From NCBI GenBank assembly GCA_029215795.1, contig JARDYH010000003.1, positions 266,323,562-266,387,561 on the forward strand: 64,000 nucleotides of DNA. The letters run 5' to 3'. Shown in pieces: positions 53,270 through 61,537 of the stretch. A model generated the notes under the pieces. The model did no database searches. It had not been told where the DNA came from and was given only the letters and a program-made list of their open reading frames with translations. This stretch comes from Anniella stebbinsi. Lineage: Eukaryota; Chordata; Lepidosauria; Squamata; Anniellidae. How positions within the stretch are numbered: the first letter of the stretch is position 1; each line of letters begins with the position of its first letter. The translations under genes were made by a program, and so were the position numbers.

Positions 53270-53760
53270 GAAACCATGCTAATCCATGGTTAGGCCAAGA
53301 ACCCTTTTGCAGCAAAAAGTTAGTGAGCATGTTTAAACCATGGTTATGTAACCACCATGGTTTGGAATGGTTCACATGACACACTAGGCCTGTTCAGAAG
53401 ACAGCTTACACCCTGCTGGTTAAGGCTTTTGGTTAAGGCTAAGCAGCAGGGTTTAAGGTGTCTTGTGCGATGCATTTTGCTAAACCCTGCTCACTCACTA
53501 ACCACAGTTGGACCGTCTGCAGCAGGGGTAGCAGGTCTAACCATGGCTTAAAGTGTTGTGTGCAGCAGCACAGCTTGTGGTTACTGCTAACACCAGAGAA
53601 CCACAGTTTCGCTAACCACAGAGCCTGAAGTGTTGTCTGAACAGGCCCACTAAGTCATGGTTAACATAGCAGGCTAAGCCATAATGTTTAGCTCAAAATG
53701 CTTCATCCCCATGGCTTAGTGTGTCATCTGAACAGGGTCATTGTGAAATGGCCATACAGG
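53270..53760. mobile_element. CCATGG-rich palindromic MITE split by another MITE
   Basis: AACCATGGTTATGTAACCACCATGG and GGAATGGTTCACATGACACACTA on the left continue, after the insertion, as AGTCATGGTTAACATAGC and GCTAAGCCATAATGTTTAGCTC. The uninterrupted order is present inverted at 20220-20330. Confidence 0.6.
53386..53645. mobile_element. MITE with GGCCTGTTCAGA ends, nested
   Basis: GGCCTGTTCAGAAGACAGCTTA faces GTGTTGTCTGAACAGGCC. CACTA flanks both sides, indicating a duplication of about 5 bp within the host sequence. The interior has GCAGGGTTTAAGGTGTCTTG and CCATGGCTTAAAGTGTTG in opposite orientation. Confidence 0.6.
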
Positions 53761-54639
53761 AGGTAAATAGATGCACACCTTAGCTACTGTAATTACTGTC
53801 TTGCCTACCATAACTTGTGCTTTTCCATCCCTCCTTAACTCCAAGAAATTTGCTATGGTGTTTTAGCCTTGCAATAACCCTGCAAGGTAGAATAGGCTGA
53901 GAGACAGTGAATTGCCCAATGACCTTTACAGCAGGAGCCAGGAGTTGGGGTGGGAATTTAAGAGTGCATTTACCATATACAGGCCCAACGCAACATCAGA
54001 ACTGCACCCTTTGTGTTAATGGTTCGGCCTGTATTCAAGGGCAGGCTGTGGTCACGACCTCTCATGTCCTCCGGAGCATCCAAAATTTCTAGAAGCTTGG
54101 AAGAAGCCACAGCGGACTTTCCTTTATTGATCTCCAATCCAAGTGAAAGAGAATATGACAGATTAGACTAAAGTTTATCCAAGGGAGTCTGTAGCTAATA
54201 TATCAAATCAAAGCCCAACAGCCAACTCATTCAGCTGGGACTTGTCAGAACACAAGCAAAGAGAGTTTGAGATGGATGGTTAAAAAGCAACAAAAAGGAT
54301 ATCCACAAACGGAGGTCAGTAAAAGCTAATTTGTGCAAACTTTTTTAAAAAAAAAAATGTGCATAATTTGCATGCCGTTGACATTGCTGAAGTCATCACA
54401 AAAAGCTTTGTTCAACATGGTGGCTGTAAACGATGTCATGTATCATGCCCACTACTCTGCATGGAGTCTACAGGAAAATAATTGTGAGGTAGAGGCACCT
54501 TACCCTCCATACTAGCATGGTAGCTTGTCTGAGGTGAGGCCTGCTGCTGGCCTACTCTCAGCTATGCATAGGTACAACTACTGTACATGGTTAGAAAGCG
54601 ATTGTGCAGCTCCTAGCTCAGGAGGGGTCAGGTGACACA
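53761..54639. other. unassigned sequence
   Basis: The phrase AACCCTGCAAGGTAGAATAGGCTGAGAGACAG at 53876-53908 resembles the tail core of an inverted SINE. Otherwise no family recognised. Confidence 0.35.
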
Positions 54640-55150
54640 AGGGGCCAATAGGATTCCACCATATCCCATGAAACAGTTGTGTGAAAAATCAGCTCAAAGG
54701 CTGAATCCCATTTTGGAGAAGCTCTTGGGGCCTGCAGTCCAGTGGTGGGAGGGACCAGAGGAGAGGGGCCAGCATATTTTAGCTCAGTGGGGGCTGATGG
54801 CTCTGATTTTGATGGAGTAGCGAATCCATTCTGGTTCAGTCAAAACCAGCCAAAACTCCAAAGTACCTATCTGAGGCATTGAACCCTATCCCGGAAATAG
54901 GTCCAGTACCCTGAATAGCTCCTTTAGAGTTCTGGCTGGTTTTGTCTGAGTGGATTCACTCTCCTACAAAAATCGGAGCCACTAGCCTCTACTCCTAATA
55001 ACAAAGCCTAAGGCGAAGAATTGCAACTTTTTCATTTGGGGAGCCAGGGGGGGGATGTGCTAAAGCCAAGGAACTACCAAGCCAGGAAAGGAGGTAGGGC
55101 CAGAGGAAGGAGGTGTTGTCATCTGGGAAATCCCAGTGGGCTAATTTGGC
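54640..55150. repeat. Unnamed interspersed repeat, copy 2, with nested MITE
   Basis: ATCCCATTTTGGAGAAGCTCTTGG, CAGCATATTTTAGCTCAG, ACTCCTAATAACAAAGCCTAAGG and GTCATCTGGGAAATCCC match copy 1 at 44310-44570 in order. The MITE at 54820-54962 separates the left and right parts. Confidence 0.5.
54820..54962. mobile_element. Small palindromic MITE with CGAATCCATTC ends
   Basis: GCGAATCCATTCTGGTTCAGTCAAAACCAGCC faces GGCTGGTTTTGTCTGAGTGGATTCACTC, arms of about 30 bp. Inner arms GTACCTATCTGAGG... and CAGTACCCTGAATAGC are looser. A single arm of the same family is at 32318-32385. Confidence 0.6.
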
Positions 55151-55399
55151 CCACAACGGCCTAACATACAACTTCCTGCTATAAAACATCAGATCCGGAC
55201 TCCTCATCCTGAGCAATGAAACCCAAGGTGCTGCCCAAATGGCTTTCCATGTTTGGCCTCCGATCTGTCTTTTCTGCATTCTTGGTGCTTGACACCAATG
55301 CCTCAGTATCAACTTAGATGAAAGCCTCTGTTTGGCCTCACATACTTCCAAGTCGCTCACAGACTGTGAACCTCCCCTCTAGATACGGAGTCCCTTACC

Positions 55400-55935
55400 A
55401 CACCAGGCAAAGCACCTGGGATGACCCCTGGCTGCTCCCTGTGTATCCAAATGACACACCGGGAGTCCGGGGGGGGGGGGGCAGGCATGGGATTTTTCCT
55501 GGTTCCCAGGAACCACAAAAAATCCAATTCTTCCACAGTCCTGGGATGTTCCCGGGACTGCAGATGAATGTGCCTGCCTGCCTCGGTGCAGCTGCCCTTA
55601 CTCTTGAGTAAGGGCAGCAGCACTGATGGTCATGGAGCCGCACCGTGCAGCTCCGTGGCCACCAAGGGAAGGGGGAGCCAAGTCCGTCACCCTCAGGATG
55701 GCGGGAGAGGAGGGGCCTCCGATCGCACACATTTTTTTTTAAAAAAAAATACTTACTTTTGCATTGGAGCGCAGGAGCGCTCTTCCCGGTCGGAAAAAAA
55801 CACCAAAAAGCCGGGCGTGATGTCCAACGACCCAGGACGTTGCACCCATGATGTGATTTGAGCGTGCCGATCCCGGAAGTGGCTACTTCCGGGATCTCTT
55901 GCGCTGGGCCAGCTACAGCCCTGTGTTTTAGAAAG
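55400..55935. mobile_element. P1-family MITE
   Basis: The right end GTGTTTTAGAAAGGGCC is diverged, but internal modules match 16090-16593: GGGATTTTTCCTGGTTCCCAG, GTCCTGGGATGTTCCCGGGAC, the hairpin CCCTTACTCTTGAGTAAGGG at 55596-55615, and CATGGAGCCGCACCGTGCAGCTCCGTGG. The left boundary is diverged. Confidence 0.6.
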
Positions 55936-56144
55936 GGCCTGAGGTATTTGCTACAGCAGCCTCAAGTGTCTCCTGATATTGCTTGCCAAGGGTGAGGAAT
56001 AATCCAGAAGGAGGAGACCTACTTTTGCTTGGCCTTCCATAGTTTGGCTTCACTTTGACAAAAATTAGGATGACCAACTGTCAGGATTTCCTCAGATTTG
56101 TCCTGGGGTTTTTTTTTTCTATCCTGGGTATCAGGGGGTATTTT

Positions 56145-56300
56145 CTGTATTTATTTATTTATTTATTTATTTATTTATTACATTTGTATACTGCCCCATA
56201 GCCGAAGCTCTCTGGGCGGTTTACATAGGATTAAAAACAATTAAAAACAATATACAAAAATTAAAACAGCAAAAACATACAACATACACACAATCTGTAA
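56145..56300 (-). mobile_element. L2-type LINE 3' tail, minus strand
   Basis: (TTTA)n at 56149-56178 then ACTGCCCCATAGCCGAAGCT and CTGGGCGGTTTACATAGG, the inverse of the L2-type terminus at 5900-5962. A-rich untranslated sequence follows. Confidence 0.65.
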
Positions 56301-56609
56301 TTTTCTATAATGTCCTGGAAAGACATAATTTCCCCTTTAAGGACGCCATTGACATTGCATGGGGATTGATGAACCTTCTGGAATCTCATCGTTCTCCCCC
56401 CCCCCCAACTGCTCCAATGGGGGCCTTGAAAGGAAAGTGTGTCATTCTGGACATTATAGAAAAGGCCCCACATGGAGCAGTCATGGGTTAATGATATGTT
56501 TTCCCCTCCAAGCGGGGCCTTTAAGGCCCTAATTAGAGTGGAGATAGGGAAAGCACATTTTCCGGGGCCTCCAGAAAGAACATCATTCCCCCTCGCCATG
56601 TGAATTATT

Positions 56610-56812
56610 ATTAAACAGTTCAAGCTGCAGGAGCTATACTAGCGTGACCAGATACAAAAAGAGGGCAGGGCTCCTGCAACTTTAACTGTTGTGATGAAGA
56701 GGGAATTTCACCAGGTGCTGCATGCACACAAATGACACCTGCCGAAATTTCCTTTTCTACACAACTGCTAAAGATACAGGAGCCCTGTCCTCCTTTCCAT
56801 ATGGTCACCCTA
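56610..56812. mobile_element. H MITE, right half plus part of centre
   Basis: AACAGTTCAAGCTGCAGGAGCTATACTAGCGTGACC is the centre of an H element. From 56640 a complete half unit runs to CCATATGGTCACCCTA at 56812. The left half is deleted beyond 56610. Confidence 0.8.
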
Positions 56813-56999
56813 AACTATGGCTTGCCCCACAGTTGAAATGAATGGAGCTCCTCCTGCTTATGCAGAGCTCTGTGCGTTGTGACTCCATGGGCATGTGGGA
56901 CTGAGCTTGAGGGAGATAGCAGACATTTTTTTAAAAAAAATACACCCCCCCCTATAAATAAATGACAAAAATAAATGTGTCTTGAATGTACTAATCTAC

Positions 57000-57455
57000 A
57001 ACTTGAGATTGTTCCTGAAATGTAGGTTTGCTTGTTTTAATTTAGCCCCTTCAGCCCTTTTGTTATGTATGATAGTCGGGCCTTCATTAATTCACTCTGT
57101 GTGCGTGTGTGTGTGGTGAATTAGAGAACCTTATGAATTACTGAGGAAAATATTAAAGGATTGTGTTTCGAAGCCGGCGCCGCGCTTGTCTCTCTACCAT
57201 GTAGCTTATGCAGCCTCAATGACAATAATATTTCCTCCTCTACGTTATAACCACCGTACCGTGGTCATAATGTACATCATTTTTGTGATAAGTGCCATGT
57301 AGAAAAAGAGAGGGGGGAATAGATCCATCCAGAGTCTAATTATAGTGTAACAACAGCGCAGCGTTTCCTTCTATGAGGATGGTGAACCCCAGGGTGAATC
57401 AGAATTTCAGCCTATTTGAGTGGGTTCAAAATTAAGTAAAATGAGTTTAGCCATC
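57000..57455. other. Repeat-poor stretch, candidate conserved non-coding element
   Basis: Sequence at 57100-57455 has no repeat hallmark apart from a short (GT) run at 57101-57114. It holds CATGTAGCTTATGCAGCCTC, CGTGGTCATAATGTACATC and GGGTGAATCAGAATTTCAGCC, ordinary complexity typical of conserved vertebrate non-coding DNA. Unaligned. Confidence 0.35.
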
Positions 57456-57540
57456 GCTGTTTCTCTAATAATACTTAGCACTTAGCAGTTTTCATCTTCA
57501 AAGCACTTTACAAACATTAACTAATTAACTATTAATTGGC
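57456..57540. mobile_element. Ancient L3/CR1- or MIR-like remnant
   Basis: CTTAGCACTTAGCAG and CTTCAAAGCACTTTACAAACATTAACTAATTAA resemble the end of very old amniote LINE/SINE repeats. Its survival next to the candidate conserved stretch suggests low turnover here. Confidence 0.45.
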
Positions 57541-57705
57541 AAATTCGAAAAGGTCCGTAGGTGAGGGGAGAGTCGAGGAAGCCCCAGAAGGAAAGCTGTT
57601 TCATTTATCTGCAAATTGCCTAATCATCGGAGAATCGTCGAAATTAGAAATGGAAGAGACCCAAAGGTCATCCTGTCCACCCTTTTTCCATGACAGGATT
57701 CTCCC

Positions 57706-57707
<2 letters not shown>

Positions 57708-57744
<37 letters not shown>
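57708..57744. repeat. (GT)n microsatellite
   Basis: About 18 uninterrupted GT units. The 76-aa frame crossing it ends in a Val-Cys run and is not a gene. Confidence 0.9.
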
Positions 57745-57746
<2 letters not shown>

Positions 57747-57828
57747 CATTAAAGTTCTTTGTCTAGTTTAATTATGCATCATCCATGTATTTTTTTTTAT
57801 TGCCTCCCAAGGGAGGAAGGATTAAACG

Positions 57829-58392
57829 GGATTGAATGTAACTCTCGAGGCCTCACTAGATGTTTGGAAGGGTGTGGGGCCGTCACTGACCCCATAATAC
57901 TAGATGACCCCATAATACTGGAACCCGGGGTCATCCCATGAAGCTGATTGGTGGGAGATTCAGGACATATAAAAGGAAGGACTTCTTCACACAGCACATA
58001 CTTCTTTACACAAACTGCAGAATTCATTACCACAAGATGTAGTGATGACCACCCATTTGGATGTCTTTAAAATGAGGTTGGCTAAATTCCTAGAGGAAGA
58101 AGGCTATCAATGGCTACTAGTCATGATGGCTTGTGCTACCTCCAGTATCAGAGCAGTAAGCCTGTATACACCCGTTGCTGGGGAACATGGGTGGGATGGT
58201 GCTAATGCAATGTGTCCTGCTTGTGGTTCCCTGGTCGAAAACTGGTTGGCCACTGTGTGAACAGAGTGCTGGACTAGATAGACCCTTGATCTGATCCAGC
58301 ATGGCTCTTCTTATGTTCTTATGTTCTTAAATGGGATTGAATGTAACTTTCAAGGCCTAGCTAGAGAGGTGTGTGGCCATCACTGACCCATG
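57829..58392. repeat. About 60-bp direct repeats flanking a CR1-type insertion
   Basis: GGGATTGAATGTAACTCTCGAGGCCT (57829) and GGGATTGAATGTAACTTTCAAGGCCT (58333) both continue to GGCC(G/A)TCACTGACCC, with small gaps. A short tandem duplication of GACCCCATAATACT(A/G)G lies at about 57890-57921 just inside the first copy. Confidence 0.65.
57952..58330 (+). mobile_element. CR1/L3-type LINE 3' end, plus strand
   Basis: The translation starts with a diverged RFRTYKRKDFFTQH and NCRIHYHKM (normally W.SLP). Then EEEGYQWLLVMMACATSSIR and GSLVENWLATV lead to a stop, and the element ends in CTTCTTATGTTCTTATGTTCTT, the doubled 8-bp tail. Other copies: 24060 and 36985 (minus), 60903 (plus). Confidence 0.75.
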
Positions 58393-58713
58393 ACTCCTGC
58401 CATACATCTCCTTTATTATTCCTGCTCAGAGAAACTTGTGGTTAGACATTATTGCATTAGATTGGAACAGGAGCTGCTAAAATGGATGATACTCCTTCCA
58501 GCTGCAAGACAGGGCTGGCTCCAGATTAGGGTGGCCAGGTATCCTAATGTACAGAGGATAGTCCTCTAGTTTGGAGAGCTGGTAGAAGACAGAAGAGGTG
58601 CCCAGTTCAAGTCTGGATTCAACTCAAAGAACCACTAGGTGGTTTAACACAGGGCCTGAAGTTTCCCATCAGCATAGAAATGCAGCAAACTGCTTCATAC
58701 AGAGTCAGACCAA
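58393..58713. other. unassigned sequence; SINE tail at 58680-58712
   Basis: ACTGCTTCATACAGAGTCAGACCAAGG just before the P1 element resembles the inverse of a tRNA-derived SINE tail. The rest is unrecognised. Confidence 0.4.
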
Positions 58714-59170
58714 GGCCATGTCTACACCATGCATATATCACGGGGTTGTCTCTAGGTCATCCCTCTGCATCGAAATGGTGCACAGGGGATCCTGGGGTCA
58801 AGCAGGGACAACCAGAGTCTGGGACTGCAGATTTCCCCGTTTTTCCACGGTCCCCGGGACACCACCGAGCACCACAGCCAGTGTGGCGCATGATCATGGG
58901 TCATCATTTCTTCTCCGTGCGTAGCGGGGCTCTGGAAACAGACACGGAGCTGTGCAGGGGCAGTCCATGCCCATTGGGGGTGGGGTGGTGAGCAGTTTCA
59001 TAGTTGTTGTTTTTTAAAACCTTACTTGTGGTGGAGTGGAATTGTGCTCCTGTCTCCATTTGACAAAACAAATGGTGCCTGCAACATCTCTCATGACTCC
59101 CAGGACAACGCCTGGGCATGTGCACACAAGGGGAAGATCCTGGAAGCTGGTAAACCCAGGATCCTCCCCC
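58714..59170. mobile_element. P1-related MITE (GGCCATGTCTACACC end)
   Basis: Begins GGCCATGTCTACACCATGCA and shares TAGGTCATCCCTCTGCATC, GTTTTTCCACGGTCCCCGGG, ACACGGAGCTGTGCAGGGGC and CCTGGAAGCTGGTAAACCCAGG-type modules with 40394-40930. The right end is unresolved. Confidence 0.6.
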
Positions 59171-59234
59171 CTCCCTCCTGGAAGCCTCATACGTGTCGAT
59201 GAGCCTCAACTATCTAAACACTGTTGACTATTTT

Positions 59235-59370
59235 GACCGACAGCTACTCTCCAGGGTTTAAGACAGGAGGCATCATAGCCTACCTGGTGATGCCAGGGAT
59301 TGAACCTGGTTCCGTCAGCATGCAAAGCATGTGCTCTACCACTTAGCTGCGCCTGCTCGCCATAACTACG
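59235..59370 (-). mobile_element. tRNA-derived SINE, minus strand
   Basis: Read on the minus strand: GCGCAGCTAAGTGGTAGAGCAC (A box), CATGCTTTGCATGCTGACGG, ACCAGGTTCAATCCCTGGCA (B box). The tRNA-like head is nearly intact, so a tRNA scan might flag it. The body after the head (TCACCAGGTAGGCTATGATG) shows it is a retroposon. Confidence 0.7.
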
Positions 59371-59721
59371 ACCACTTCTCCACTATCCCTGTATTTCTAT
59401 TTTAATGATAGTCATGATTTCTACACATAAATTTGTATATGCAAACGTTTGGCAGATTGGCATCCTGTTTTGCCCTCTATTTTGGTGCTGCATTTCCTCT
59501 ATTTTTGGTGCGGCAAAAATGGCTGCCTTACTCCGGGTTTGGGGTTGCCCAGGGCAAAGTGTCCTCTGGCAGGTCATCTCTGTCAGTGGTCCCTGGTGAG
59601 CGTACCTGCCTAGTTCCCACAATTCCTCAGGGCGATGCTAGGCTGGGGGAATGTAAGAAATTAATATGGTGCCTACCTTCAACCGCTTTGCACAGCTCAG
59701 GGTGCCAGGCCACAGAACAAG
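59371..59721. other. unassigned sequence
   Basis: No family recognised. The 116-aa frame at 59433-59783 depends on the GAG repeat for its poly-Glu end. Confidence 0.35.
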
Positions 59722-59770
59722 AGGAGGAGGAGGAGGAGGAGGAGGAGGAGGAGGAGGAGGAGGAGGAGGA
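59722..59770. repeat. (GAG)n microsatellite
   Basis: About 16 uninterrupted GAG units. Confidence 0.9.
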
Positions 59771-59783
59771 GCTGCTGCTCTAG

Positions 59784-60103
59784 TAGGCTGACCAGATAAA
59801 ATCCAGGTCAGGGCTCATGTAACTTTAACAGTTGTAGAGCAAAGGGAATTTCAGCCAGTGTCATTTGTATGCAATTAGTTCCTGGTGATATTCCCTCTTC
59901 ATCACAACAATTAAAGGTGCAGGCACTATACTAGAGTGACCAGATGCAAAAGAAGGCAGGGCCCCTGCAACTTTAACAGTTGTGATGAAGAGGGAATTTC
60001 ACCAGGAACTAATTGCATACAAATGTCACTCGCTGAAATTTCCTTTGCTCTACAACTGTTAAAGTTAAATGAGCCCTGACCTGGATTTTATCTGGTCACC
60101 CTA
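59784..60103. mobile_element. Full 320-bp H MITE
   Basis: Starts TAGGCTGACCAGATAAAATC and ends GATTTTATCTGGTCACCCTA. GCTCTAG directly precedes (59777-59783) and directly follows (60104-60110), a 7-bp exact repeat. The centre is in reverse orientation with GACCAGATGCAAAAG in place of GACCATATACAAAAG. Confidence 0.88.
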
Positions 60104-60350
60104 GCTCTAGGATGCCAGGTGTTGTCACTAGCTGAGCTACAGGTGGGAAATACCATGTTTAAACGACCCCCCACACAATAAAATAACACCCTACAAACTG
60201 AAAATGAGCACACAGGGAGAAAGTTTCTACCCCAGCCCACTCCCTGCTCTGCTAGTTTTCTGTTCCCGCACTCCAATAAGAGAGCATTTAAAAATTCAAT
60301 CCCTCACCTGCAATCTGAGGTTGAAATCCAACTTTCAATTTAGACTAAAG

Positions 60351-60583
60351 TAGGGTGACCATATAAAATCCAGGTCAGGGCTCACGTAACTTTAACAGTT
60401 GTAGAGAAAAGGGAATTTCAGCCAGTGTCATTTGTATGCAATTAGTTCCTGGTGAAATCCCCTCTTCATCACAACTGTTAAAGTTGCAGGGGCCCTGCCT
60501 TATTTTGTATATAGTCACTCTAGTATAGTGCCTGCACCTTTAACTGTTGTGATGAAGAGGGAATATCACCAGGAACTAATTGC
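60351..60583. mobile_element. H MITE, right end deleted
   Basis: Starts TAGGGTGACCATATAAAATC, runs through the whole left half and the centre (TATATAGTCACTCTAGTATAGTGCC) and stops at AACTAATTGC near 60583, where unrelated sequence (CACATCTGAAAAGG) begins. The last ~85 bp are missing. Confidence 0.85.
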
Positions 60584-60902
60584 CACATCTGAAAAGGCCT
60601 CACTCAGTGACAGTACCCAGAGACAGGCCTATGATGGGGTTGGGGAATTGAGCCAAAGTTGCAACGTGGAATACACCTGTTCAGGCTTCCAGCCAGACAT
60701 TCGGCCATGCCCTCTTTCAGTGTCTTCCTTTCCATTACCCCCAAACAAGCACGTATCCATTCAGTCCCGTTGGGTTTTTCTGGGAGAGGGTTGCCCCTGA
60801 GGATTCCCTCCTCCCCTAGGTTGTTGGTACTTCTGCATACCTTGGGGTTTCCTCAAGCATACCGATACCTCCCATAGAACACAAAAGACCAACAGTGCGC
60901 CC

Positions 60903-61065
60903 ATGTTCCTTAATTCTTGGGGAATATGGGTGGGAGGGTGCTGTTACACTTGTGCCCTGCATATCAGTTCCTGGTCAGCAGCTGGTTGCCCACTCAATGA
61001 ACAGACTGCTGGACTAGATGGACCCTTGGTTGATCCAGCATGGCTCCTCTTACGTTCTTATGACC
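60903..61065 (+). mobile_element. CR1/L3-type LINE 3' end, plus strand
   Basis: GGGGAATATGGGTGGGAGGGTGC, GCAGCTGGTTGCCCACTC and GACTGCTGGACTAGATGGACCC then CTCTTACGTTCTTATG match the last 160 bp of the element at 57952-58330. Confidence 0.7.
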
Positions 61066-61254
61066 CGGAAGCAGCCATATTCTTTAGCTGAAAATGATGT
61101 GTCTGACAAGACAGGAGTGTGATGGTTTAAGGCAGGGACCTGGAAAAGAAAGCTACTCCTAGCATGTCTGAAAGCTACTTGGGCTGGTAACTATAACGAG
61201 TACACGGTATACAGACTTGCACCACTGCCTTTACATTCTAGTTCTCTAGTTAGT

Positions 61255-61400
61255 TAGTTAGTTATTTCATTTTGTTTTGTTTCACTACAATTTCTCCCCA
61301 ATTGCCAAAGCTCTCTGGGCAGTTCACAGCGATTAAAGCCATGAAATACGATAAAAGATTTACATTTTTATACGTTAGCCTTTTAGCCTGGATGAGCCCT
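61255..61400 (-). mobile_element. L2-type LINE 3' tail, minus strand
   Basis: A (TTAG)n run at 61247-61262, then TTTCTCCCCAATTGCCAAAGC and CTGGGCAGTTCACAGCGATT, is a diverged inverse of the L2-type terminus. Confidence 0.5.
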
Positions 61401-61537
61401 CTGGCAAAATGAGTTTAAAGCGCAACAGCCAATATAAAATTAATAGAACAAACGTGTTCATAGCAAACAGAAGGTGGCGCTATGATAAATTTGCTCATAA
61501 CCCTTCAGCGTAGCTTTTAAAAGAAAGGGATATTTAT

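Noticed and set aside
59271..59365. Possible tRNA gene on the minus strand
   Set aside because: A and B boxes are present, but no acceptor stem pairing was found and the sequence continues into a SINE body seen elsewhere.
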